A DNA stretch of 64,000 nt from an uncultured Selenomonadales bacterium (GCA_900321035.1 ONUH01000002.1:62001-126000), one strand, 5' to 3'; counted from the stretch's first letter, positions 44,567 through 53,846 are shown. Translations and numbers: made by a program. Notes: a model not told the origin generated them from the letters alone.

Positions 44567-45103
44567 ATGAAAAATAAGAAATTCGAGTATGATGTAAATT
44601 TGGTTCCATTAGAAATTTCCAATCAACAGCAAAATGTATTTCGGGAAACACTAAACAATATCCCTTATCTATTATATCAAGTAGAAGAATTAGCAACAGG
44701 TGAAATGATTGTGATAAATAAGCCTGGAGGGAAACGAAATTTTGGACGCTTGTCGAGAAATGACTTCATGGTGTTTATTTATAATCCTGCGGAACACTGT
44801 TTGTGGCTAATCAGTCATAAAGAGATAAGTGATGATATAGAAAGCAAGTATAAAAATAATCCAAAGCAAACAAAGTTGCTGTTAAAGGGACTTTATCATG
44901 TTTGCTGTGGCGAAGAACCAGATGAGGTCATGAATAGGCTAAAAATAAAGGATACGATCGGAATTCATGTGGAAACGATTCTCAAAACGTATAAATGGAT
45001 ATGGGGACAGGAAGATTGTAATTATCCGACAAAAAAAGGTCGCTGGCTTTCAATGGAAGGATTAATGGAGCGTTTTGGTCTCACAGTAGAGGAATTAAAG
45101 TAA
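44567..45103 (+). CDS. Unknown protein paired with the second DNA methylase
   Basis: 178 aa, no recognised domain. Contains two basic patches (NKPGGKRNFGRLSRNDF and KNNPKQTKLLLKG) and a tryptophan-rich C-terminal segment (TYKWIWGQEDCNYP). Its stop overlaps the methylase start by one base, so the two are co-translated. By position it may be a restriction endonuclease or specificity partner of that methylase. No catalytic motif can be asserted. Confidence 0.6.
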   Translation: MKNKKFEYDVNLVPLEISNQQQNVFRETLNNIPYLLYQVEELATGEMIVINKPGGKRNFGRLSRNDFMVFIYNPAEHCLWLISHKEISDDIESKYKNNPKQTKLLLKGLYHVCCGEEPDEVMNRLKIKDTIGIHVETILKTYKWIWGQEDCNYPTKKGRWLSMEGLMERFGLTVEELK

Positions 45104-45849
45104 TGATGAAAAAAATTAAGAAATGGGAACCAGATGATTTTGAATTGGAAATGACCACCCATTGGTCATTTCCTCAGCGTGGCGATTGGGCTACCCATGA
45201 TGCCAAGTGGCGGGGAAATTGGTCGCCTTACATCCCCCGCAATATTATACTTCGCTACTCTAAGGAGGGGGATTGTATCCTTGACCAGTTTGCAGGTGGG
45301 GGAACAACCCTAGTCGAAGCTAAGCTATTGAATCGCAATATCATTGGCGTGGATATAAATGATATTGCCCTTAAAAGATGCCAGGAGAAAATTGACTTCG
45401 AGCATGACGGCTCCAACGGAAAAGTTTATCTGAAGAAAGGCGATGCCAGAAATCTTTCCTTTGTTCAGAATGACCACGTAGACCTTATTTGTACCCACCC
45501 ACCCTATGCGGATATTATCAAGTATAGCGAGGATATTGAAGAAGACCTCTCTCGTTTAAAGATCGCAGATTTTTTGGATGAAATGAAGAAAGTAGCTAGT
45601 GAATGTTATCGAGTATTGAAAAAGGATAAATTCTGTGCCATTCTAATGGGTGATACACGGAAAAAAGGCTGCATGGTGCCAATGGCTTTTGAAGTTATGA
45701 GGATTTTTGAAACAGCAGGTTTTACGTTGAAGGAATTGATTATCAAGGAACAGCATAATTGCCAGGCAACTGGTTACTGGAAGACTAATAGTGTGAAGTA
45801 TAATTTTCTGCTGATTGCTCATGAATATTTATTTGTATTTCGGAAATAG
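45103..45849 (+). CDS. DNA methyltransferase (N4-cytosine/N6-adenine type)
   Basis: 248 aa. SAM motif DQFAGGGTT at 61-69, acidic strand IIGVDIND, and catalytic motif THPPYADIIKY at 131-141, i.e. motif I before motif IV. The N-terminal TTHWSFPQRGDWATHDAKWRGNW is typical of small amino-methylases with a fused recognition segment. Target sequence unknown; base type (N4 or N6) not certain. Likely a second restriction-modification unit with the 178 aa partner. Confidence 0.82.
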   Translation: MMKKIKKWEPDDFELEMTTHWSFPQRGDWATHDAKWRGNWSPYIPRNIILRYSKEGDCILDQFAGGGTTLVEAKLLNRNIIGVDINDIALKRCQEKIDFEHDGSNGKVYLKKGDARNLSFVQNDHVDLICTHPPYADIIKYSEDIEEDLSRLKIADFLDEMKKVASECYRVLKKDKFCAILMGDTRKKGCMVPMAFEVMRIFETAGFTLKELIIKEQHNCQATGYWKTNSVKYNFLLIAHEYLFVFRK

Positions 45850-46018
45850 TACAAAAGGGGCGAACGACTTGGTCAAATTTCTTCGGTGCATGTATGATTT
45901 ACGATCCAAAAGTCACATTCTCCAAGTATATAGTATGTCCAAGCTCTATTTTGAGTCTGTGAATCATATATGATAATGGAACGGATGAATATTTATGCTG
46001 ATTTGAGAAGGGTGTATT

Positions 46019-48202
46019 ATGGAAATCAAGAAATTGGGTATAAAGAACTTTCGCTTATTAAAAGATATAGAAATAGATTTAGAAAAAGATATTTCGTTGA
46101 TTATCGGGAAAAATAATTGTGGAAAAACATCTGTTCTTTATGTTCTTATGAGATTTTTGGGAGAGCAGACTGGGACGAATGGTTTTAAATACGAAGATTT
46201 CAATGTTGATTTCCAAAACAATTTGTATCAGTACATTACAAAAAATGGAAAAGATTGGGGAGCTGTCGATTGTCGGGGGATTGAGTTATATATCTACATT
46301 CAGTATGACGAAACTGATAATTTAGCAAATATCTCATCATTGATGCTAGATCTTGATTCTGAAAATAAAATTGTGATATTGAAAGCAGAATATGGATTAA
46401 ATGAAACTGACTTTTTGTCATTAAAAGATACATTTGAAAAATACTATGCCAGATGGAGATCAGTGAATAAATTACGCAAAGAAGAACTCTATAATAGATT
46501 TATGAGCTCTATGTCAAACCAGTTTTTCAAAATAAGATATCGCTCAATTTTATTTAATACGAAAACACAAAAAATTGACTTAAATGTTTTTCATATATTG
46601 GATAAAAGGAAATTTGATTTACATAAAATTATCTCTTTAAAATACATCGAAGCTAAAAGAGAGCCCATGAACAAAGATAGTGATGTCACTTTATCTGACT
46701 TGTCTAGCAAATACTATGAAAATATAAAAGGAAAAGATGAAGAACCTGCCATTCAAAGATTCGAAAGTACGTTATTAAATGCAGATGTTTCGTTGACTAA
46801 AGTCTATGATAAATTATTCGAAAGTGTTATTAATAAAATTAAAAAATTCGGTGGTATAAAAGAAAATGAAACAATTGTAAAAATCATATCTACATTAGGA
46901 CAACAAAAGCTCTTGAAAGACAATACCACCATGGTATATGAAGCTGAAAAGAAACAATTGCCAGAAGGATATAATGGCTTAGGATATTTGAATCTCATTA
47001 GCATTATTATGAAAATAGAGATAATCTTAGCAGAATTTCGTTGTGACAATAACATCCATCGTATACCAGCGGATATAAATTTACTTTTCATAGAAGAACC
47101 AGAAGCGCATACACATCCACAAATGCAATATGTTTTTATCAAAAATATAAAAAACTTGCTGAAAAATGGAAGTAATGAAGAAGATGTGAATCGTAAAATA
47201 AATTTGCAAACTATTATTACAACACATTCATCTCATATTGTTTCGGATTGTGATTTTGATGATATCAAATACTTTCAGAGAATCACATCTACAAGTGTCA
47301 TTTCTAAAAATGTTAAACACTTAGAAACTGAATATAAGGATGAATCTGATCCAGATAACCGTAGGTTCAAGTTTTTAAAACAATATTTGACACTTAATTA
47401 TGCAGAAATATTTTTTGCAGATAAGGTCATTTTATACGAAGGTGATACGGAAAGGATTCTTCTCCCTGCAATGATGAAAAAAATTGATCAAGAAGAGAAA
47501 GATACAACTATTTTGCCGTTATTAGCCCAAAATATATCGTTGTTGCAATCGGGTGCAAATTCTCAATTATTTGATAAATTTCTTCAATTTGTTGGGATTA
47601 AAACCTTAATCATTACTGATATAGATGCGGGGAAAGAAGAGATTATAAAAGACAAGAACGGGCGTGAACGGATGGTTTCAAAAGAATGTGACGTAGAAGA
47701 AGGAACAACGACAACGAACAGTGCATTAAAGCATTATTACGATTTGATATCTACAAATTCAAGAGAATCCATTTTGAAATTATTGAAGAAGAAAAGTCAC
47801 GAACAAAAAATTTTAAAAAATGTAGATGCTAAATGGAAAAACGATAAGAACGGATCTTTAATGGTAGTTTATCAAACAGAAGAAGAAAATGAGGGGGAAA
47901 AATATTATCCAAGAAGTTTCGAGGATGCGTTTTTATTTTGTAATCGAGAATTCATCATGAAAAATATTGGAAAATTCACTAGCTTAAAGAACAAGGATGT
48001 CATAGACGAAAACGATGCAAAAGCTTCAACTTACATTTCTAGTGCTAATTCGTATGATTTAGCAAAGAATTGTATAAAAAGCAAGCCTGCTTTTGCAATG
48101 GATATTTTGTTATGTAGTAAGTCCGATGAGATATCGGATTTTTCAAATTGGAATATCCCACCATATATACGGGAGGGCTTAATATGGTTACGCGACAACT
48201 AA
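46019..48202 (+). CDS. gajA: OLD-family ATPase-TOPRIM nuclease, Gabija GajA-like
   Basis: 727 aa. ABC-type ATPase: Walker A GKNNCGKT at 30-37, Walker B LLFIEEPEAHTHP near 355-365, H-loop TTHSSHI. C-terminal TOPRIM: EGDTE at 474-478 and DID at 534-536. This order is that of overcoming-lysogenization-defect nucleases. Paired by a 19 bp overlap with a UvrD-like helicase, it matches the two-gene Gabija anti-phage system. Longer than the reference GajA as I recall it (about 580 aa), so a divergent subtype. AT-rich. Confidence 0.82.
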   Translation: MEIKKLGIKNFRLLKDIEIDLEKDISLIIGKNNCGKTSVLYVLMRFLGEQTGTNGFKYEDFNVDFQNNLYQYITKNGKDWGAVDCRGIELYIYIQYDETDNLANISSLMLDLDSENKIVILKAEYGLNETDFLSLKDTFEKYYARWRSVNKLRKEELYNRFMSSMSNQFFKIRYRSILFNTKTQKIDLNVFHILDKRKFDLHKIISLKYIEAKREPMNKDSDVTLSDLSSKYYENIKGKDEEPAIQRFESTLLNADVSLTKVYDKLFESVINKIKKFGGIKENETIVKIISTLGQQKLLKDNTTMVYEAEKKQLPEGYNGLGYLNLISIIMKIEIILAEFRCDNNIHRIPADINLLFIEEPEAHTHPQMQYVFIKNIKNLLKNGSNEEDVNRKINLQTIITTHSSHIVSDCDFDDIKYFQRITSTSVISKNVKHLETEYKDESDPDNRRFKFLKQYLTLNYAEIFFADKVILYEGDTERILLPAMMKKIDQEEKDTTILPLLAQNISLLQSGANSQLFDKFLQFVGIKTLIITDIDAGKEEIIKDKNGRERMVSKECDVEEGTTTTNSALKHYYDLISTNSRESILKLLKKKSHEQKILKNVDAKWKNDKNGSLMVVYQTEEENEGEKYYPRSFEDAFLFCNREFIMKNIGKFTSLKNKDVIDENDAKASTYISSANSYDLAKNCIKSKPAFAMDILLCSKSDEISDFSNWNIPPYIREGLIWLRDN

Positions 48203-50103
48203 TGCCGGATATTAAACAAATATTAAGCCATATTAAACAAGGGCATAACTTCCTTTTGAGCGGAGGAGCTGGAAGTGGGAAAACGTATTCTCTTGTTGAA
48301 GTGTTGAAGCATATATCGATTATATATCCAAACAAACCGATAGCATGTATAACATATACAAATGCAGCAGCAAATGAAATAAAAAATAGGACAAATATTT
48401 CTAACTTAAAAGTTGCTACAATACATGATTTCTTATGGGAAAATATACAATCATTTGATCGTGAGTTGAAGTCTACCTTAATAGAATTAGTAAATGATGC
48501 TAACAGTTGTATTAAGAATCCAGAAAAAGATACTCCTTTTGTGCTGCCAGATGATGTTTCAATTCGATATGAGGAATATACTCGAATAAAAGAAGGAATT
48601 ATCTCACACAATGAAGTGCTCTGCTTGGCACATGCAATGTATAAAAAATATTCGAAATTATGTATTATACTAAAGGATAAGTTCCCATTTATCTTTATAG
48701 ATGAGTATCAAGATACATCTCCTTTGGTTATTGAAATTTTTTTGGAATTTCTACATGTTGGTACACATAAAAACATTATTGGATTCTTTGGGGATTCTAT
48801 GCAGGCAATATATGATGAAGGGGTAGGCGATATTGAAAAATATATATTACAAGGTTTTGTATATAAGGTAGAAAAATCACAAAACAGAAGGAATCCTGAC
48901 ACAGTAATTAAATTGGCTAATAAACTTAGGTTGGATCAACTGGAGCAAACAGCATCTGATGATATGGATGCGCCGAATATGCTGAATGGAAAATTGAGGA
49001 CAGGAACAACAAAATTTTTATACTCAGAGCAGTTTAACCTAACCATCGTAAAAGAATCGCAATGGTTTCGAGATTGGAATTTTAATGATGCGGAACAAAC
49101 AAAAGAACTTCGGCTTACGCATAATTTGATTGCGGACGAAGTCGGATTCACTAATCTTATGCAAATTTACGATAGAGATCCAATTTGTAAGTTTATTACA
49201 GATTTAAAAAGTGAGATAAGCAAACAGGGATATAAATTTGATGACAGTGCAACTTTTGAAGAAGTTGTGGAAGGAATTGATTGGAAATATTCTAGAGGTG
49301 TGAATAATGGGAAAAGCCACCTTGAAGTTTTGAAGGCGAACTATCTCGATTTATATGAACATGTACAAGCAGAGCCCTATGAGAAGGTTGCAAAGATTTA
49401 CATGAATAAAGATAGCTTAATTGATGAGGCTATCGAAGTTGATGGCGTCACAATTAGGGAGACAAAACGAGATTATATCATTCGACACTTGTTTAAAATA
49501 CAGGATGTCATTTATTTCTATGAAAATGGAATGTATCATGAATTGTTGCAAAAAGCAAAATTGCATATAACAAGTAATAGTGACAAAAGAAACATAGTAA
49601 ATCATATCGAAACTTTGATAAAGATGAAAAATTGCTCTATTAGAGAGGTGATTGATTTTGCAGATAAAACCAATTTGTGTAAAAAAGATGACCGGTTTAA
49701 TATGTTTGTTGAAAAGAATGAATATTTATATTGGAGGGCAGGAAAGATAGCATTTTCTGAGATTCAAAATTTATATAGATATATAGAAGGATTCACACCT
49801 TTTTCAACGCAACACAAAATCAAAGGATTGGAATATAAAAATGTTTTGGTCATTCTTTCCAATGGGGGATGGTCAAAGTACAATTTTGAATATTTGCTTG
49901 ATAAGAATATAGAATCTACATTGTCATCTAGCAAGAAAACAAACTATCCTAAAATATTGGAACGAACAAAAAAACTGTTTTATGTATGTTGCACACGTGC
50001 CATGGAAAATCTAGTGGTTTATTATCCAAATCCAACTCAAGGTGTGGTAGAAGGTGCAGAAGTACTTTTTGGTAAGGAGAATTGTATTGACTTAGATAAA
50101 TAA
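48184..50103 (+). CDS. gajB: UvrD/Rep-like helicase, Gabija GajB-like
   Basis: 639 aa from ATG 48184 (GGGAGGG upstream). Walker A GGAGSGKT at 27-34, ITYTNAAANEI (motif Ia), FIDEYQDTSP (motif II), GDSMQAIYD (motif III), and C-terminal HKIKGLEYKNVLVI and FYVCCTRAMENLVV (motifs V and VI). Complete SF1A helicase. In Gabija GajB assists the GajA nuclease. Larger than the reference GajB (about 490 aa from memory). Confidence 0.82.
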   Translation: MVTRQLMPDIKQILSHIKQGHNFLLSGGAGSGKTYSLVEVLKHISIIYPNKPIACITYTNAAANEIKNRTNISNLKVATIHDFLWENIQSFDRELKSTLIELVNDANSCIKNPEKDTPFVLPDDVSIRYEEYTRIKEGIISHNEVLCLAHAMYKKYSKLCIILKDKFPFIFIDEYQDTSPLVIEIFLEFLHVGTHKNIIGFFGDSMQAIYDEGVGDIEKYILQGFVYKVEKSQNRRNPDTVIKLANKLRLDQLEQTASDDMDAPNMLNGKLRTGTTKFLYSEQFNLTIVKESQWFRDWNFNDAEQTKELRLTHNLIADEVGFTNLMQIYDRDPICKFITDLKSEISKQGYKFDDSATFEEVVEGIDWKYSRGVNNGKSHLEVLKANYLDLYEHVQAEPYEKVAKIYMNKDSLIDEAIEVDGVTIRETKRDYIIRHLFKIQDVIYFYENGMYHELLQKAKLHITSNSDKRNIVNHIETLIKMKNCSIREVIDFADKTNLCKKDDRFNMFVEKNEYLYWRAGKIAFSEIQNLYRYIEGFTPFSTQHKIKGLEYKNVLVILSNGGWSKYNFEYLLDKNIESTLSSSKKTNYPKILERTKKLFYVCCTRAMENLVVYYPNPTQGVVEGAEVLFGKENCIDLDK

Positions 50104-50127
50104 TTCAGGCACAAGTGGTGCCTGAAT
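50103..50127 (+). other. Hairpin directly after the helicase gene
   Basis: ATTCAGGCA / TGCCTGAAT with a 7-base loop. Terminator-like stem, but no T tract follows: the MITE lies 8 bp downstream and may have displaced it. Confidence 0.5.
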
Positions 50128-50135
50128 AGGAAAAG

Positions 50136-50275
50136 GTAACTATTCACCAGCCTATAGATGGTCCACTATGCAAAGTACAAAAACCGTAAGTTGTGTTTTT
50201 ACAGAGAGATATTGTACCGTATTTTTGATAAATGAGCATAATGTCTACTGGTGTTGACTGTTGGTGAATAGTTAC
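50136..50275. mobile_element. 140 bp MITE with IS66-like GTAA ends and target duplication
   Basis: Perfect 14 bp terminal inverted repeats GTAACTATTCACCA (50136-50149) and TGGTGAATAGTTAC (50262-50275). Flanking octamers AGGAAAAG (50128-50135) and GGGAAAAG (50276-50283) differ at one base, consistent with an 8 bp target duplication. GTAA ends and 8 bp duplications are features of IS66-family elements. No coding capacity. Confidence 0.75.
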
Positions 50276-50326
50276 GGGAAAAGAATATCTGAAAAGCAAT
50301 AGAAAATTCATAAGGGAGGCATCAAA

Positions 50327-51349
50327 ATGAGCGAAAAAGCAATCGTGCCAACCGAGAATATATATTCTGAAATCCGCAAAGCTATCTTAGAAGCAAGAAC
50401 CCATGTCTACGTTGCAGCCAACTCTGCCATGGTGCAAACATACTGGAACATTGGTCACATTATCGTAGAATATGAACAGGGAGGGGAAGCGAGAGCCGAA
50501 TATGGCAAGTTTCTTCTGCAGGACATATCTCAGCGATTGCAAAAAGAGTTTGGAAAAGGATTTACTGTAAGAGCACTTCAGCAAATGAAAAAATTTTACT
50601 CCCTGTTTCCAAATACGAACACACTGTGTTCGCAATTGTCGTGGTCGCATTATCGTTTGCTCTTGAAGATAGAAAAAGAAACGTTACGGACATTTTATAT
50701 GGAGGAATGTGCCAAGTCTGGCTGGAGTGTTCGCCAACTGGAACGGCAAATTAACTCCTTCTTCTACGAGCGCCTTCTGGCCAGCCAAGACAAGGATACT
50801 GTGCGGCAGGAAATTTTTGATAAGGAGTCGCCAAAGCGTCCGGAGGATTTCATCAAAGATCCATATGTGCTGGAATTCCTTGATGTGAAGCAGGATGCTA
50901 CGGTCTATGAGAAAGACCTCGAAACGGCTCTCATAAACGAGTTGCAGAAATTTTTACTGGAGCTTGGACGGGGCTTTGCTTTTGTAGCGCGCCAGCAGCA
51001 TCTTGACTTGGAGGGCGACCATTTCTACATCGACTTGGTGTTTTACAACTATCTACTGAAATGCTTTGTTCTGATAGATCTGAAAACCACCAAGCTGACA
51101 CATCAGGATATTGGACAGATGGATACCTACGTGCGAATATATGATGATCTCAAAAAAGGAGAGGACGATAACCCCACCATCGGTATAATCCTTTGCGCCG
51201 AGAAGAACGAAACCATTGCCCGCTACTCCGTGCTGAAGGATAGCCAGCAGATTTTCGCATCGAAATATCAAATGACTCTGCCGACGCAGGAAGAATTGGA
51301 ATCCTATATCCGGGACGAGCGCCGCAGGATCGAAGAGCTTGAGATTTGA
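50327..51349 (+). CDS. DUF1016 / YhcG-type PD-(D/E)XK nuclease
   Basis: 340 aa. The N-terminal DUF1016_N domain (YWNIGHIIVEYEQGGEARAEYGKFLLQDISQRLQKEFGKGF) is followed by a C-terminal PD-(D/E)XK nuclease: D236 (YIDLVFYN) and D251-L-K253 (VLIDLKT). Such proteins sit in defence islands and near restriction systems. GGGAGG precedes the ATG. Base composition is closer to the core genome in the second half. Confidence 0.85.
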   Translation: MSEKAIVPTENIYSEIRKAILEARTHVYVAANSAMVQTYWNIGHIIVEYEQGGEARAEYGKFLLQDISQRLQKEFGKGFTVRALQQMKKFYSLFPNTNTLCSQLSWSHYRLLLKIEKETLRTFYMEECAKSGWSVRQLERQINSFFYERLLASQDKDTVRQEIFDKESPKRPEDFIKDPYVLEFLDVKQDATVYEKDLETALINELQKFLLELGRGFAFVARQQHLDLEGDHFYIDLVFYNYLLKCFVLIDLKTTKLTHQDIGQMDTYVRIYDDLKKGEDDNPTIGIILCAEKNETIARYSVLKDSQQIFASKYQMTLPTQEELESYIRDERRRIEELEI

Positions 51350-51402
51350 GGCTCCCTGCATGCAAGAGGGACATACGTCCTGTTTCTTGTCACAGGTCGA
51401 TT

Positions 51403-51509
51403 TAACTTGCCGGTAACTTGCCTGAGAGGCACATTGGGAAGAATAAACCCAGTAAAATCAAGGCATGGCTAACTTGCCAGTAACTTGCCTACAACTTGCC
51501 GGAGAGGCA
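51403..51509 (+). repeat. Two direct copies of an AACTTGCC-rich unit
   Basis: TAACTTGCCGGTAACTTGCC...GAGAGGCA at 51403-51431 recurs with one extra AACTTGCC at 51470-51509. Five AACTTGCC words in about 100 bp suggest an iterated binding site or recombination remnant. Confidence 0.6.
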
Positions 51510-51566
51510 TTTTTCCCTGCCTATTTCCCTGCCCATTTTATTTTTCCATACTTGCTCAGAAGCTCC

Positions 51567-51625
51567 AAAATGTATAAAATCATCAAAAATCATGTATAAA
51601 GTGCTGAAAATACGGTATAAATTTC
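51567..51625 (+). repeat. Three spaced TGTATAAA-type words
   Basis: TGTATAAA, TGTATAAA and GGTATAAA are spaced by roughly two helical turns within an A-rich stretch between the DUF1016 gene and the PHP fragment. Nothing else is evident here. Confidence 0.4.
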
Positions 51626-51642
51626 CATTTTATGCGTACTTT

Positions 51643-51900
51643 TCATGGATGAGAAAATTCTCCATACTCAGTTCTAAACTCTATACCGCTTATGACCACG
51701 ATGTTTTTACTTGCCGCATACTGCTTAATTACGTCAATATTACTAACCGTATGGTGATCCGTTAATGCAATTACTGATATTCCTTTCTTAACTGCCTCAT
51801 CTACTATCTGTTGTGGGGTTTGTTTTCCATCTGAAGCATTCGAATGGATATGTAAATCCCACTTTCCCCATATGGATCCACTATAATTAATTGATTTCAT
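51643..51900 (-). pseudogene. N-terminal fragment of a PHP-domain protein
   Basis: 85 codons: SIWGKWDLHIHSNASDGKQTPQQIVDEA ... ISVIALTDHHTVSNIDVIKQY ... VVISGIEFRTEYGEF, then a stop. These are the first metal-binding motifs (HIH, DHH, E) of a PHP phosphoesterase domain. The remaining motifs are absent, so the gene is cut short. Large PHP-ATPase proteins starting this way are common in defence islands. Confidence 0.7.
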
Positions 51901-51919
51901 GGAACGTTCCTCCTATGCC

Positions 51920-52428
51920 TTACAGTCTCTCTATCACATTATCCCCATATTCCTTAAGCCACCTGACCGACCATTGGTAGTCCGGCATTTCTTTTGCGAC
52001 AATCTTCCAGAAGCGGTCGGAATGGTTCATTTCCTTTCTGTGTGCCAGTTCGTGGACAATGACGTATTTTCGAACGTGGGACGGTATTTGCGTCAAGAGG
52101 CAATTCAGACCTACGCCGTCATTAACATCATGGCCATAGCCTTTGGACTCCACGAGCGCGAGCGGCAGATTGTTTTTGAACAAAAAACAATCCTGTCGCC
52201 GTCTGCGTTCCATTTTTTCTGTATAGCAGGCGTTATGTACTTGAGTTTTGTGCTCTCTTCATTTTTCTGTTGCTCGTCCAAATCATCAATCGGTTTCAAT
52301 GTACACGCCCCCTTGATATTCATTATACTGTAAGCCTCGAACGATATCAACGGCATATTAGCTCCGCGTCCGTTTCTGAAAAGGCTTGCCGTTTCTCGAT
52401 CTATGCGTTTTTCCCAGCAACGTTTCAA
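51920..52428 (-). pseudogene. Wreck of type I restriction hsdR fused to a YgjP-like metallopeptidase end
   Basis: Three pieces in two frames. The 5' part (DDLDEQQKNEESTKLKYITPAIQKKW) resembles the HsdR N-terminus. After a frame change comes KNNLPLALVESKGYGHD, the HsdR nuclease E-x-K core. This runs directly into KYVIVHELAHRKEMNHSDRFW ... DYQWSVRWL, the HExxH end of a YgjP/SprT-like metallopeptidase, a usual neighbour of hsdR. Internal deletions have joined them; no intact product. Confidence 0.65.
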
Positions 52429-52603
52429 TCCTATTATGAGCCGTCTGCGTGATTAAACAAATATTTGCAAACTAAAAAGCGCACAAACTCAGTAATGCTC
52501 ATATCCACTGAATCTTGTGCGCCCTATTTAAGAAACAACGATCAAGTCAATCTATGGCCTATCCGCGGATTTCATAACCGCCACGAAAAACGATATGCAC
52601 AAT

Positions 52604-53632
52604 TCACCCGCCGTACACTCTCCAAATCGCGTAAGCGACGAAGCCGACGTAGCAGGCAAGCATCGTGATGCCCTCGCTCTTCACGAGTTTTCCGCCGTCC
52701 GTCGCAGAGAACAGCCAGACCATGATGCTGAACAGGATCAGCATCACGTCGTCGACAAGATTTTCCATCGTGAAGCTGACGGGGTGGATCGCCGTCGTCG
52801 TGCCGAGGATGAACAGGATATTGAAAATATTCGAGCCGATGACGTTGCCGAGGGCCATGTCCACCTCGCCCTTCCTCGCCGCCACTACCGACGTGACCAG
52901 CTCCGGCAGGCTCGTGCCGATGGCGATGATGGTCAGCCCGATCAGCGTCTCGCTCATGCCCAGTACCCGCGCAATGGCAATCGCGCCGTAGGAAATTTCC
53001 CGCCCGGCGACAATCGCGTCGCCGCCGACGACAAAATCGCCGCCGAACTTGATCGCCAAAATGCCGCCGACGATATAGATCGCGCTCCGCATCGGGGAGA
53101 GCAGCTCCCCTTCCTCGGCCTCCTCCATATCGCCGCGCCCCTTGCGCGCCATATAAACCGTGTAGGCAAGGAAGCCTACGAACAGCGCCAGCAATATGAA
53201 GCCTTCCACGTGTCCGATGGTGCCGACGACGCCCTTGCCCTCCGCAGGCCCCGTCACACCGAAAACCGCCATCAGCACCGCGCAGAAAATCGAGAACGGC
53301 AGCTCCCGCCGCCGTGTCCCCTCGTCCACCGTCATCGGCATGAAGAGCGTGGACACGCCGCAGACCACCAGCAGATTGAAAATGTTCGACCCGGTCACGT
53401 TGCTGACCGCGACCTCGTTGCTTCCGGCAAACGCCGCCGTCACGCTGACCGCCAGCTCCGGCAGGCTCGTACCCATGGAGACGATGGTCAGTCCCACGAT
53501 CAAAGGCGGGATGCGGAGCCGGCGCGCCACTGCCGAAGCGCCGTCCACGAAATAATCGGCGCCCTTCACCAACAGCCAAAAGCCGACCACCAGCACCGCG
53601 AAAGCGATCAAAACGGAAACGACAGGATTCAT
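52604..53632 (-). CDS. CaCA-family cation exchanger (YrbG-like)
   Basis: 342 aa with about ten membrane helices and the two inverted alpha repeats: GTSLPELAVSVTAAFAGSNEVAVSNVTGSNIFN and GTSLPELVTSVVAARKGEVDMALGNVIGSNIFN. Start 53632 follows AAAGGAGGGG. The family exchanges Ca2+ (or other divalent cations) for Na+ or H+. The Mn2+-sensing riboswitch upstream suggests it exports manganese here. Confidence 0.9.
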   Translation of the reverse strand: MNPVVSVLIAFAVLVVGFWLLVKGADYFVDGASAVARRLRIPPLIVGLTIVSMGTSLPELAVSVTAAFAGSNEVAVSNVTGSNIFNLLVVCGVSTLFMPMTVDEGTRRRELPFSIFCAVLMAVFGVTGPAEGKGVVGTIGHVEGFILLALFVGFLAYTVYMARKGRGDMEEAEEGELLSPMRSAIYIVGGILAIKFGGDFVVGGDAIVAGREISYGAIAIARVLGMSETLIGLTIIAIGTSLPELVTSVVAARKGEVDMALGNVIGSNIFNILFILGTTTAIHPVSFTMENLVDDVMLILFSIMVWLFSATDGGKLVKSEGITMLACYVGFVAYAIWRVYGG

Positions 53633-53674
53633 AAAAAGCCCCTCCTTTAAGACTCGCGGAAACGTCCATGCCGA

Positions 53675-53806
53675 AACAAAAGAGCGAGACCTTCTCCGCG
53701 CGAAGAATACGCGCAAAGCAAAGTCTCGCTGCATAATCTCATTATGCCGACTGCGCCGGGGCAAAGCCCGTCCTGACGACGCAAGCCGTGAGGCTACTCC
53801 CTCTGT
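53675..53806 (-). promoter_or_regulatory. yybP-ykoY (Mn2+) riboswitch with terminator platform
   Basis: On the minus strand AGAGGGAGTAGCC opens the aptamer, followed by GTCGTCAGGACGGGCTTTGCCCCGG, GGCATAATGAGATTATGC and GCGAGACTTTGC, all hallmarks of the yybP-ykoY fold. AGCGAGAC also pairs with GTCTCGCT before CTTTTGTTT, forming a terminator that ligand binding would disrupt. Controls the exchanger gene 43 bp downstream. Confidence 0.85.
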
Positions 53807-53817
53807 TTGCAGGTTCA

Positions 53818-53846
53818 ATATAACATAAATGCAGGAGGCTTTGCAA
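53818..53846 (-). promoter_or_regulatory. Promoter of the riboswitch-exchanger transcript
   Basis: TTGCAA (53846-53841), 17 bp, TTATAT (53823-53818), just upstream of the aptamer. Confidence 0.55.

Noticed and set aside
51360-51640. CRISPR array
   Set aside because: The direct words are few, unequal in spacing and without unique spacers or cas genes.
42060-52600. Prophage or integrative element
   Set aside because: No integrase, tRNA attachment site, structural or conjugation genes were found; it is better described as a defence island.
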